Assembly: GCA_029204225.1 (NCBI GenBank) | Contig: MU832092.1 | Location: 23,654-87,653, forward strand | DNA: 64,000 nucleotides | Source: Diphasiastrum complanatum | Lineage: Eukaryota; Streptophyta; Lycopodiopsida; Lycopodiales; Lycopodiaceae | Direction: 5' to 3' | Shown: positions 22,134-34,424 of the stretch, piece after piece | Layout: each line of letters begins with the position of its first letter | Numbering within the stretch: the stretch's first letter is position 1 | The notes under the pieces: generated by a model | What the model was told of the DNA's origin: nothing | Databases searched by the model: none | What the model saw: only the letters and a program-made list of their open reading frames with translations | Translations under genes and position numbers: made by a program

Positions 22134-22607
22134 AGTTAAAATTCTGTTAGGATCTAGTGCAGTATGCAAATCGCATCACACAATCACCATAGCCACTCCT
22201 CACAAGCTCTCAAAGATGGCACAACAAAAGTTAAGTCTATTATGAAGAAACACTGTACATATAGCAAAGCCCCAAACTGCATGGGCTCAACAGGTGTCAC
22301 TAAACTGGCCTACCACCTGCCAAACTAGAGTTAGGCCCAATATGGCCACATATACTGACAAACCCAGGACATGCCCCTGAGTATAGCATAATGAACTCAA
22401 AATCACTATACAGGCTAACTTCTTCCTACGTGTGGCTACCCGGCTAACCCAAGTAGCCGTCTACTGGATCAGTCCCCGATAAATATATCCTAACAGGTCA
22501 CGTCCCGATCACAACCATATATAGTAAACCAAATAAATTGTACAATAATTACATCATCACATTTAGAGCTTACATAAAATGTATATCAGATTAACTCTGA
22601 TTTCTAA
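22134..22607 (-). repeat. Copia 5' LTR (family cpL)
   Basis: It is homologous over its length to 36152-36577, and its 3' part to 3157-3336. A primer site adjoins its 3' end. The terminal bases are not canonical TG/CA, so boundaries are approximate. Confidence 0.75.
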
Positions 22608-22664
22608 CTCTGCCATGTGGGCATATGGACACCATTACCATCTTGAGAGAGTTGACAACAAGCA

Positions 22665-23400
22665 ACATACATATGATTGAGGTATAAGGCCAACTTTCAA
22701 CAAGAGAGTCGTTCTAGTGCGAGGGACCCTAATGTCATTTCGGGTGACCTAGACTATGTCAGCACATTGCAACATATTTATGAAGTCGATTACGAGACTA
22801 ACGACAAATACTTTATTTTTGATGTAAAATGGTTTAAGGTCATCTATCGTGAAAGCATCGCCACGATTGGAAATGATAACTCAAAGTTTTTTCAAATCGA
22901 CTCAACAAAATGTATATTGATGGACTCTCATGACACTTTAGTATTGACACGACATTGAGAACAAGTGAGACTCTAAAATTTCAATGTCATTAATATTCGC
23001 AATCCAATTATTTATGTATCAATCTTATAAAACTAACTTAATTTTTTTTAATTCTTTGGCAGATTATATTCCATCCAGATCGAATAGACCCAAGATGGTG
23101 GTATGTGATCCAACTTAATGCAAGAAAACGATGAGTGTTTGAAGGAAAAGATATTGTTGAATTGGATACACATGACGAACCACCACCCAATTTTGGCGAC
23201 ATTTTGAAAGAACCTGAACCACTCATCCAAACTCGAAATGATGTCGAAATGATGGGAGAAGAAAGTACAAATGAAAATGATGAGATTCCTACGATCGTAC
23301 AAGACCAAATTGGGGGTGATTTGAGGCCCCCACGTTTGGATGAGATAGAATTAGAAGAAGAGGAGATTGAATATGAGGGTAACTCACATCATGAAAGAGA
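22665..23400 (+). pseudogene. CACTA (En/Spm) DUF4216-type fragment with intron
   Basis: Exon 1 codes RDPNVISGDLDYVSTLQHIYEVDY, WFKVIYRE and FFQIDSTKCILM, matching the order in the DUF4216 domain that follows the TNP2 transposase in plant CACTA elements. After a stop near 22956 an AT-rich stretch of about 90 bases ends in TTTGGCAG at 23062. A second exon continues with HPDRIDPRWWYVIQLNARK and an acidic tail (LEEEEIEYEG). No transposase catalytic region and no CACTA termini were found. It is probably a truncated host-silenced copy. Confidence 0.6.
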
Positions 23401-24055
23401 CACGATCGGAAATTTACTATTATACCTAAAAATTTTATATTCATCGCAATATTTTTTATGTATATTTTTATCGATAGAATTGAATGTGATAATTATAATA
23501 CCCGAACCTTGCGGTTATGTCCTATTTCAGAATGTCACCACATATTCCCTCCCTGCGACGTGTAGGTTTTTCCATGCAAGTTGGAAAGATAAAAACCTCG
23601 TCTTTAACAAAAGAAAAGTAAGGGCTACACGCCTTCCTAGGATTGGGGATTTTAATTATCTACATTTCACCTTTGCATATTAATTAATTGCTAGTGTATG
23701 CGATAAAATACGATATTGCTTTGAACAAAATGAAAATTATGAATTACATTTAATTTCTTACTATGTTAGATAACGTATTCTAATAATAAAACAAATTGAA
23801 ACAACACAAACTCCCAGGTAAACTCACTCGAAGCTTCACTCGAAGCTTAAGTGCAAACGTGCAATTGCTCGCTCTTTAAACGCTTGCTCTCTTTTTTTTG
23901 AATATTTTTGTCACATGCACAAGCAATTAAAAAATAACACTATATTACATAATTGAACCATTATTATAAGCAAATTCAAACATACAATTACCATCAAACA
24001 CTATCTAGTCATCTACTACTATAAATCTTAATCAAAACACACACACACATACACA

Positions 24056-24056
<1 letters not shown>
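23401..24056. other. AT-rich spacer, no gene
   Basis: Nothing recognisable. A short frame at 23480-23680 has no known motif. Confidence 0.4.
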
Positions 24057-24139
<83 letters not shown>

Positions 24140-24212
24140 ATCCAATATAAATTCTATCAAACACTATTTATTTATCTATCACTCTTAAATACCCTAAACT
24201 AATGCATAATAC

Positions 24213-24300
<88 letters not shown>

Positions 24301-24712
24301 TTAAATTATGCAAAACACAACATATACACGCTTCCTATCTCCCCCTCCCCCTCTCTCTTTCTCTCTCTCAAATCTTAAATCTTAAATTAATGTAAAATGC
24401 TAAACACACACACACATCTTTTTTTTCTCTTTTTTTTTTTTTTTCTCTCTCTCTCACACACATTATAAATTTAAGAATCTATTACTACCCAACACTATCT
24501 ATATCTATTTGTCTATTAACTTAAATTGTAGATCAATGCAAATTTCAAAACACATACACATCCTCTCAAACACACATACACTATCTTAAATAATTCTAAC
24601 AATATATTAATAACAATATTTATAATTTTATATCAAACACTATTTATTTATCTATCACTCTTAAATACCCTAAACTAATGCATAATACAAAACACACACA
24701 CACACACACACA

Positions 24713-24800
<88 letters not shown>

Positions 24801-24986
24801 ACTTTATCTTTCTTAAAAAGACTCCAAAATCTTTCAATATCTTCAACTATACATGTACACTTCACTCTTCTCCTCCTTTCTCTCTCACAAATTACAAATC
24901 TAATAATCCTAAATCTACTATCCTAAATAATACTAATAATCTATTACAAGACCATTCAAAACCATTTTAAATCAATGCAAAATCTA

Positions 24987-25027
<41 letters not shown>

Positions 25028-25045
25028 CTCTCTCTCTCTCTCTCC
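24057..25045. repeat. Compound (CA)n(CT)n microsatellite array
   Basis: Four or five blocks each consist of an AT-rich spacer ending in TAATGCATAATACAAAACACAC or a variant, a CA tract and a CT tract. Pure CT tracts include 24057-24136 (about 80 bases) and 24715-24797. The spacers at about 24157-24210 and 24631-24690 are nearly identical, so whole spacer-plus-microsatellite units were duplicated. Translated frames here are low-complexity artefacts. Confidence 0.9.
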
Positions 25046-25389
25046 ATCTCTTTTTATCTTTCACACTCTCTATCTCCTCTTAAAACAAACAAACAAACAT
25101 CAACCTCAAACAAACAAACAAAAAGCAAAACAAACAAAAATCAAGCAGCAACCTCAAACAATGATCTTCAAGCACCTTCAAGCACTGATCTTCAAGCCCT
25201 CAAGCACTGATCGCCCTCAATCGCTCCAAAGACGCTCAAATCTGCAAAAGACAAAGTGAAAGAGAAGGCGCTGGATTGCGCGAATTGGAAGATTGAAACA
25301 AACATCGAAATCCGGCGGCCTCCAAACACGTCAAAATCCGATGTTTGTGCCCATTCAGACCCGAATAAATGTGCTAGATGTCGTGGATA

Positions 25390-25690
25390 GGCTTTTTGGC
25401 TTACCGATGTGGACGTCGAAATCCGACACACGTCGGATTCTGACATTCACGTCGGATTACCTTTTTTTTTTTTTTTAAATTTTGTGACAGGTCATATCCA
25501 CGTCTGCAAATCTGACATGTCGGACTCCGACTTGCCTTTGAAAAATTGGTTGCCGCCCATATTTCCTGATCGTCGGACTCTGATTTTCGGATTTTTTACT
25601 GGAACGTCGGATTCGACGTGTTGGATTGCGACGGATTATGAAATTTTCAAGCATACGTCAGACGCGGACGTCGAAATTTGCGCGATATGT
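25390..25690. repeat. CpG-rich cluster of CGTCGGA motifs
   Basis: About ten scattered copies of ACGTCGGATT, ACGTCGAAAT or their complement occur within 300 bases, at irregular spacing, with a poly-T run at 25461. The CpG density is far above that of the surroundings. It lies just left of the copia relic and may be leader sequence of that or another element. Confidence 0.5.
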
Positions 25691-27266
25691 TATTGTGGAG
25701 GACATCAAGGCAAAGGCAACAACCTTTGAGAATCACATATTATGAGAATGGTAAGCAAGTTGTTGGTGGTACAAACTATGCTTTACTAACCTCTTTTAAT
25801 GAACCTACATATGTAGATGAAACAAGAAAAAAAGACGAGTGGATCCAAGCAATGGATCTTGAGAATGAAACTCTTATGAAGAATGACACATGGAGATTGG
25901 TGGAACTTCAAAAGGACAAGAAGGCTATTGGATGAAAGAGGACCCTCAAAGTAAAGAAAAATCAAGATTGATTCATCAACAAGTACAAAGCAAGGTTGGT
26001 GAAAAAGGATATGCACAAGAGTATGGAATTGATTATGATGAGACCTTTGCACTCGTGGCAAAGATGGTGAGCATTAGAGTCATTATTTCACTTGCTACAC
26101 TTTTTGGATGGGATCTATGGCAATTGAATATCACAAATGCATTCTTGAATGGTGATTTTGAGGAAGAGGTGTTTATGGAGAAACCCGAGGGCTTCATTTC
26201 ACATGGCAAGCCTAATCATGTGTGTTTTCTACAAAAGAGTTTGTATGGACTTAAGTAAGCACCAAGGAGCTGGTATGCTAAGGTTAACATCTTTCTACTT
26301 TCTCAAAAATTTCAAGATGAGTGAGTATGATCATTCACTTAAATATAGATTTGTTGGAAATGATGTTACCATTCTTCTAGTCTATGTGGATGATATCATT
26401 TTGAGTGGAGGCAACAATCAAGATATTGATGATATCAAGATGGGACTAAGAAAAGAGTTTAATGTGCATGATATTGGTATTTTAAATCATATCTTGGGAA
26501 TAGAGGTATTTAGGACTTCTCAATCTACCTTCATTTGTCAAGAGAAGTATGCCAATTCTATTCTAAAAAGTTTCATATGGTAGATGCTAAATCTTGTGAT
26601 ACACCAATGGAGTCAAATGTAAAGCTCACTATAAGAGGTAATGAAAGATCCTTCGAGGACATTACTCTCTATAGGAAGCTATTTGGTTCACTTATATATC
26701 TAACCATCAAAAGACATGATCTTAGCTATTGTGCTAGTAGATTAAGTCAATTTATGCATGATCCTAGTGTGGAGCATTGGAAGCTAGGCAAGAGAGTATT
26801 GAGGTACATCTCGGGTTCTAGAGACTTTGGCATTGTTTATGGAGAATCATCACCTAACTTGTATGGATTTTCAGATTTGGACTTTGCTGGAAATCAAATG
26901 GATAGGAAATTCATAAGTGCACATGCTATTTTCATAGGTGATGGAGCTATCTCATGGATGTCGAAGAAACAAGGAACAATCTCATTATCTTCTAGTGAGG
27001 CTGAGTACAAAGCCTTGACTTCATGTACAAAGGAGATGCTTGGGATCAAAAAGGATGGTAATGGATTTTCACTTTCTCGATTTTTCAGAGATTCCAATCA
27101 TCTTTTCTGATAAGCTTTCAAACCAAAGATTGGCAAGCAATCCTATTTTTCATGCAAGGAGCAAGCATATTGAAGTGGCTTATCATTTTGTGAGAGAACA
27201 ATTCATGGCAAAGGTAAACATGTCTCATCAAGGGAGTGTGTGGCTGATATCTTCACCAAAGCATTG
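25690..27266 (+). pseudogene. pol: Ty1/copia RT-RNase H, broken
   Basis: It begins in the integrase-RT linker (YALLTSFNEPTYVDE, WIQAMDLENETLMKNDTW), then RT: KARLVKKGYAQEYGIDYDETFA, NITNAFLNGDFEEEVFMEKPEGF, KSLYGLK. The catalytic YVDD is intact at 26383-26394. RNase H follows: CDTPMES, GSLIYLTIKRHDLSYCASRLSQF, SDLDFAGN, ISWMSKKQGTISLSSSEAEYKAL. The end (HARSKHIEVAYHFVRE) is in another frame and stops at 27265. Stops or shifts occur near 25933, 26256, 26581 and 27050. No 3' LTR is evident. Confidence 0.92.
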
Positions 27267-27414
27267 AGAAAAGACTTGTTTATAATTTTATTTTTGTCTT
27301 TTATTTTTATTTTTTAAATACTGTCTTTTTAAAAAAAAATCAAACAAAATTGTAAAACAACAAAAGTAAAAATGATTAGGTCTTCGATCACACTGGTAGA
27401 TATTGCTATCAAAA

Positions 27415-28415
27415 CTTTCATAATCGGCTGCCATTTACAAGGGTATCAAATCTTTTACCATCCAGGTGTTCCAAGATCACTGCTTTGCAAGATAATATAT
27501 CTTTAGCTCTATATGGTCCTTCACTTTTGAATTTCAATTTTCCTTTGATCAATTTTGTCTTGTACATCAAAGATAGATCTCCTTACTTCAGATCTTTCTT
27601 ATGTAAATGACGATCATGCCATGCCTTGCGATGAGCTTTCTTTGCTGCTATTGCATGGATTGCCATCAATCTGGTCTCACGAAGTTTATGCAAAGCTTCA
27701 TGACGTAGTTGTAAGGATCTAGAATCATCTAACCGTTCGGTTGTTGCTATGCGTAAATATGGTATTAAATTCGATCGACATAACTGCATCTTGACCATAG
27801 AAGATTGAAATGGTGTCTGATTCGTACCAACTTTATAAGCTATTTTGAATGCCCATAATGCTGCATGAAGTTTATGTTCCCAATCAAGATGACTTGCTTC
27901 CATTGTCTTTGTCATAATACTGCAAAGAATCTTATTGGAAGATTCAGCTTGTCCATTACCCCTCGGATAATACAGAGTACTAAATTGATGAATAACAAAA
28001 AAGTCCTCCAATGGACACTTTATTGTTCCATTGACAAAATGTGTTCCACAATCACTCATGATCTCAACAAGACAACCAAATTTAACAATGATATTCTCAT
28101 ATAAAAACTTATTCATAGTCTTTGCATCAGCAACACAAACTACTCTTGCTTCGAGCCACTTGGTCATATAATTTATCGCTACAATAATATATCTAACTTG
28201 AGTACCTCTTGTCGCAGGATGAATAGGACCAACATAATCAAGTCCCCATTTTTCAAATGGTACGTGCCAAAATCGGATGTAAAGGCTCATAGTTTTGCTT
28301 TGTTGGGCGACGTGCTCATTCATACATCACATGAATGAATATATTTCTATGTATCTTTATGAAGTGTAGGCCACCAACATTTTGATTGCAAAATTTTTCG
28401 AACAATAATATAGGA
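27415..28415 (-). pseudogene. pol: Ty3/gypsy integrase, nearly complete but interrupted
   Basis: From 28415 downward: the end of the zinc-binding domain (CWWPTLHKDT, YIH-C), a frame break near 28325, then the catalytic core with WGLDYVGPI, EIMSDCGTHF and YYPRGNGQAESSNK, so all three acidic residues of the DDE triad remain. The C-terminal part has HAALWAFKIAYKVGTNQTPF, then after a stop at 27583 EGPYRAKDILS and LEHLDGKRFD. It shares long motifs with the 4982-5480 integrase tail and belongs to the same lineage. RT and LTRs are absent. Confidence 0.9.
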
Positions 28416-28632
28416 TGAAAAATGTGTTCATGACATGAAAAGAAAAAGTGGGTAAAATTTATCATTTCTCTCTCTCATGGTCGGACATAATCATGCCAAA
28501 TCTTTTTCTTATGCTTGTTGGAGAAAAATCTGACGATTGAGATCAGACATACATCTTCTTCTAGTATGTTTCTAGAGGTCTTGCCATTGTTTGTACAACT
28601 ACGTATACTCACTTATGAGCAACGGAAAAAAA

Positions 28633-28830
28633 TCTGGTTACGGATCCTGAAAGACTAGAAAATCACATTAATTTTGTTCAACATTTGCTTGATCAAAAGG
28701 ACAAGTATGATAAGGTGATACGGCTCTCTTTCAAGAATGATATCACTTTTCAGAATGCTTTGTCTGCTGCTATGAAATCTTTTGTGAATTAGAGTAAATG
28801 GGCAGCTAAATCTATTTCCAATCACATTGC
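28633..28830 (+). pseudogene. Cullin-like exon relic (CUL3-type)
   Basis: One frame reads HINFVQHLLDQKDKYDKVI, then SFKNDITFQNALSAAM and KSFVN, closely following the conserved cullin block FVQ-LLD-KDKYD-I-F-ND-TFQNAL----F-FIN. Cullins are scaffolds of E3 ubiquitin ligases in nucleus and cytosol. A stop (TAG) at about 28791 sits in the conserved FIN stretch, and the continuation (WAAKSIS) is weak, so this is a broken fragment. No other cullin exon was found nearby. It may be a transposon-carried or retrocopy piece. Confidence 0.65.
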
Positions 28831-28974
28831 AATCATTTGCCTGAATGTGATGTATTCAGATTATGAACTATTTGCATTTATTTCAAATTGTGCTAGGTCT
28901 ATGGTAATGTGCAATGTCACTTAGTGTAGTTAAAATTTTGTTCCTGCCAATTTCAGAATCATTGTTTGGCCATG

Positions 28975-29345
28975 CAGGACTAGACAACGGAGGTGTTGCT
29001 ACAAAGTCCACAAAGGGAGCACCTCCAATCAACAACAATGAGCCAATCCCAGGGTAGACACCGAGGACTCCATTTGCAAGGATGGGCCAAGCAGCGCAAG
29101 GCAAGGAGGAGAGCTCAACGCCTCTTAGGAGGGCGACGTGAGTACGGTGAGACTATTAAAAAACCTGGTAAATGTGTTTGAATCTCAAAGTGAACATCGA
29201 ACTGAACATTTCATTCAATTTGAATCCACAAGAGAGAGGCATGACAAATTACGTGGAGAGTTGCAAAATGAACATGTAGAGTGAGCATGTTTGCATAATG
29301 AAAATCTTGAGCACGACAGCCAGCAGGAAATTGCTAGAAAGTCCA
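28975..29345 (+). other. Degraded frame with charged helical segment
   Basis: Codes GGVATKSTKGAPPINNNEPIPG, a stop, TPRTPFARMGQAAQGKEESS, then a frameshift and a helical stretch (VNVFESQSEHRTEHF, RERHDKLRGELQNEH). It is probably a retroelement structural protein remnant. No family was recognised. Confidence 0.3.
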
Positions 29346-30769
29346 TTGTAGCTATTCCTCAACAACGTTACTGCTGCTTTGGCCATGCTTGGTGCTAACC
29401 GGCGTCCTCCATCCACTTGAATTGGTAATCCATAATCCGAACCATGGCAATACGCTATTTGTAGCCAATGGCCTACAAATTTATGCAATAAGTTTATGGT
29501 AGAAGTTAGTGCAAGCAACACATTTTTCTGGTTTAGAGCCTAAAATGTATTTGAACTCTTTGGTGCACTTTTGTGTGAGATTCGGCCATTGAACACAACC
29601 ATGTTCTTTAGTCTAGCATGTGGTTGTACTCATGTGCTGTACTCTATGACGTACTTGATGGTAATGTTATTGGTTCTTTGCAAAGTTGCACATTATGTCC
29701 GAGTGGTAATGAAATTGTGACAATAAGCACTTTCTGTGTGTAAGTAAATCCACAACAAGCTAAGTATCAAGGTTATAAAGTAGTTTATGTAAGGTCATTG
29801 GACAATAACAATGTGAACCAATAACACTCAAATGTGACAATTTCAACAGCATAACACTGTGTGAGAATCTACCGCATCATCAAATGCCTATGAGCTCTTT
29901 GTAAAACATTCACATACCAAATCCACTCAATTATCACCACAAATTTTCAATAATCGGCCTAGATTGATAGCTGCTCCGTCAACCTTAGTTTTTGATTCTT
30001 TGAATTCATCTTGAATTCGATTGTAGTAACAGTCTTCTCCCCCACCTCACACAAACCCACTTGACTCTTTGCAAAGATGGAGAAGGAACACCATCACAAG
30101 AGAGTAGCCTCACAATCTCCTCTCTTGAATTCACCTAATTCTCTTGGATTCACCTAATGGGATTGATTCCACATATTAGCGACTCCTCACACACTCTATG
30201 CGGACATTTTTAACAATATAAGAGGCACCAACACTTTGCCGGACTACACAAAACAAAAAATAGTTTATAACAAGGCCACATAGCTATTTAAAGCTAGTGG
30301 TATAGTCCTTTGTTATTAAACTTAAAATACTAGTGGAGAAATGGTGCCCATGAGCCTTACCATGTGGGAGGTCAAATTTGGAGTCTCATCCTTTGCAAAG
30401 GTTGTCAAGCCTCTTGTCATTTCAAAGAAATGGCCCATAAATTATATTTATGGCCCACTCATATGCTTACAACAATAGTTATGCTTTGTTTTCCATTTAT
30501 TTGTCATGATTAGTTGACCTCTAGGTCTTCAATCACTTTTTCACTACCCCATGGACTTTGTCCTCACCCCATAGTTTCACCATTCTCATTTAGTTGGGTG
30601 TATATTGCCTCATCTTTGACTAGTAATTGTTAGGCACTTTTCAGCCGATTTTTCAAACCCACAATAAGGTTGCTTTGTTAGTTTATAAGTTGCTTATTGG
30701 CCATAGCCTTTCTTTGTGCCTAAAATCCTTGTTGACATGTGTCTATCAACCTTGCATTCATGGCATTTT

Positions 30770-30770
<1 letters not shown>

Positions 30771-30836
<66 letters not shown>
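30771..30836. repeat. (CT)n microsatellite
   Basis: An uninterrupted CT tract of about 65 bases. Confidence 0.97.
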
Positions 30837-30838
<2 letters not shown>

Positions 30839-32134
30839 CCCCCTAGCCCTTTTTTCTCTAATTAGCCTTCATGGGTTTTGCTTATCAATTCCAACTTTGG
30901 ACTGCCTATACTTGCTTGTCAACTTGACCTTTACTATGCCTACCACATGTGGAATAGTTCTCTTATCAACCTTGCCCTACATTGCAAATTAGATTGCTCC
31001 TTGAGAAGAAAATTGCCCTATGTTTCTTCTTGTAAATCATCCAAAATCTGGTGAGATACCACCTTTAATAGGTCTTTTTCATAGAATTTGTGGCCAACAT
31101 AAATACAAAGATACCTCAAACTTTTCCTATAATTGTGGATCAATCTAGAGGAAGCCTATACCTCTTGCTTAATAGGAGAAGAATGCTACTCATGATGAGA
31201 GTGGTTCATGCACTATTCATGTTTGGATAGCTTCGATCATAAATCCATGTAAGGTGAAAATGACAAAAAGCAACACCCACTAAATATATTGGTCAACGCT
31301 TGATGTGATATGATTTTTTTCTTTTGAATTTGAAATATTGATTGTGACAAAACATGGAAGTTCTACTTCTTGACCTTGCTTCATGAATGTATATGCATTC
31401 ACTAAGACATTTTTTATTTCAAGATATCCATAGATCTAAAACTTGAGACATCACACATACATATTGTACATGTCATTCTAAATTGGTATATTAGAAATTA
31501 ATCTGCCTTGCATTTCCACATATTAGAAATAATTTTGCCACACATTACTATATAAAAAATATTTTTTGATACCATGAACATATCATGAACGATAATGAAT
31601 TCAAGCTAATTAGACAAACAGTCTCTTTAATGGCAAAATCTGATGAGTCATCCATTGAATATGATCATAGTGTCTCAAAGGCATGTACTTAAAGTCTCCC
31701 ATACTATAATTCCATTTTAATTTTTGTTTCCCTCATATACCTTAGGAGGAACTAAAATAACAATATTAGCTTCAACCCATGCAAGTCACAAAGAACTTGC
31801 AAGTCCTTTTATTTAAATGACAAGCACATGGGTTTTGTGTTGAAACATAATCATGGATCTTCAACACATGGCACTTCCACATGAACAATTGTACATAAAA
31901 AATAGCACCTCATCTAATTTTGAAACTAGGCCATCAGTACAAGGATCCGCATGCTGATCATCCATGTAGTATTCAAGCATTTGTGCTCTTGATAGATTTG
32001 TATGTTTTGTGGATGATTCATTCGTGCATCTTCTACATAAATTCCAAAAGCCAACCACATTGAAATTGATTTGAAATTTTCTATGTGGGTACAAGCTTCT
32101 CAACTATGCCATGTGAAATATAAGCAAAGCGCAC

Positions 32135-32252
<118 letters not shown>

Positions 32253-33069
32253 CGGACTGATTTAAGAAAAGTTAAAGATAGAAACTCACGAGAGAACAAT
32301 CAAATGAGAGAGGAGAGAGAAATCAATTTTGTTGAGAAAAAATGAAAGGTCAACAGAGAGAGAGGGACATTAGTATGTATGCTAACAAAGAAAAAATAGA
32401 AATATTAAAAATTCGTGGGTTTATGCCCATATTACATATCAAAATGCTCATTTACTTTAAGGTTTGCACTTGCAATACGTATCAAAAAATGCCCATTAAA
32501 GATAGTGCTTACAACAACATGCATCTGACTATGTATATTTACTAGTTCTCTCCTTTATGTTCTTTTTTATCTTTATTATCATGTAAAAAAGGTACACCTA
32601 GTTCATCGACTTATCCCAATCATTAGTTTTTCCATTTTTTGTCTGGCAATTTTGAAAAATAAACAACTTGATTACTAATGTCATTTGCTTTTGCTTTTGA
32701 ACCAATCTTTTTCGTTAAAAACAACAATCCAACAAATACAAAAGAACATAAAAGAAGTGGAATATGTGTCACAGCTACTTACTTAAATTAGATAATATAT
32801 TGAATATTTTATTATTCGAGTGACAAACTTACCCTAGTTCATCTGGTCTCTTTCAACCATCCATGCTCTCAAATACCTGTAGTTATTCTTGTACTCAATA
32901 TTATATTTAGTTAACGACATTTCTTAGCCAAAGTCATGAAAGAATAGTTTGTGGTTCTAAGGTAATTACAATTTAAATAGTTGGCCCTCTCACCAATCTG
33001 AGTTGGCTTTGTCCAACGTACTAGATATGTGAAATACAGCTGGATGTCATGTACTTTGAGCATCATTTT

Positions 33070-33375
33070 TCTTCATGGGAACATGGATTGTAGACTGAAG
33101 CTAATAAATAGATTTAGTCCAACAACTTTGGATCTACAATGATGCAACAAGTTGCTGAACATGACATCCTCAATCAAGGCTATATAACGTGATCAAGCTC
33201 ATCAAACAAGTATCTTCATTTTTAAGGACAAAATGCTTACGTTTGGAAATTTTCATATACTTTCAGTACATTGGATTTATCAATGCAATATAATATCCAT
33301 TGTAAGTTTGGTAGGCCCAAAAGGAGCTAGTAGCCTTAAGAATAAGATGGTTCTCTCTTTAGGCCCTCCAAAGTA
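33070..33375 (+). repeat. Family X copy 2: 3' end and LTR start
   Basis: It matches 10240-10570: the end of the second frame (ACTTTGGATCTAC...ATGCAACAA), the polypurine position and LTR sequence around GTAGGCCCAAAAGGA. The purine tract itself is degraded. Similarity stops at 33375 where copy 1 continues ATTAATAAGG. Confidence 0.65.
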
Positions 33376-34424
33376 CTTAAATATTTTATGATTTTTTCTA
33401 ATTCTTTTACGAGCACAAACATGTTTTGTGGAATTGAAATTTTATACAATTCAGTTTGTAAAAAAATATTTAAGACCCCATTTCTAAGTTGTATTTTCGT
33501 TTCTTATTATCTTTGAACCTTTATAACTTCTTATTTTGATCTCGAAATTCAGTACTATACAAACAAAAAGTGCTCAATTTATTGAGCTAAATAACATGAT
33601 CAAAATTCTCATCATCATTACTTAATTTTTTATTATTTTCTAAAGCACCCCTTTCCGAATCACTTTATTTGTAATTTTTGTCTCATTTGTTTCAGTTTAG
33701 ATTTGGATGTTGTAAAAAGAAAATTCACTCAAGGTGACAAGTTGTACAAAACTATTACATCATTTTAGTTTGTTATGCTTTCCATTCACAACTACTTCAT
33801 TTTTCAAGGACTCAGAATTTTAAATGCATGGAGAAAAACATCTCAACGGCCTGTCAAATTCCTTCATGAATAAATTCTAGTTGGTGAACTCATAGTCCAC
33901 AGGATTTTATTAATCTCTAGTAATGGATTTTTGGTATAGTAAAAATGATCAATATAATCTAAAATCATACGTTATAGTCTTGTTTTTACGAACAACCAAG
34001 TTAAAGTAGTATTGAAGATTGGTTGACTAAATTGGAAGCTTACTTTCATTATCACCATTATCTGAAGAGAATAAAAGTTACTTTGTCTCATTGTGTTTTC
34101 AAAAATAAGTTCATGCACGGTGGGACACTCAAGTGTATCCAGACATGAAGCTTTTGAGTAAATTCAAAATTACATGTGTTGACAATGTTACGAAGTTTTA
34201 CAAACAATCATTTTTGTCTTTCACACATACTGAATCTATACAACAATTCAATAAACACTATTTGGAATTGATTCTAAAGACAAAACTCGGTTATAAGATA
34301 TATTTGAATTTCTATGTGGAATGTCTTCAAACTCCTATAAGAAATTGTCTCAAGCCGTTTGTTGCTAATTATATGTATGGAACAAATTTAATGAAGATAC
34401 CATGTATGATGAATCATGCACTTT
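33376..34424. other. AT-rich stretch between the two family X pieces
   Basis: No gene is recognised. An unassigned 97-codon frame lies at 34133-34426. By position this could be LTR plus leader of family X. Confidence 0.35.

Noticed and set aside
21957-22169. Reverse 70-codon frame over the primer site
   Set aside because: It crosses an LTR-primer junction and has no coding motif.
22134-22250. tRNA gene suggested by the CTCTGATACCA string
   Set aside because: It is the complement of a retrotransposon primer site next to an LTR; no cloverleaf arms are present.
24644-24926. Frames of poly Ser-Leu or poly Arg-Glu
   Set aside because: They are translations of (CT)n/(GA)n tracts, as are those at 30627-30992, 32071-32299 and 62667-63003.
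28883-29104. Reverse frame resembling a membrane protein
   Set aside because: The forward strand carries the more protein-like charged frame, and the hydrophobic reverse frame is its shadow.
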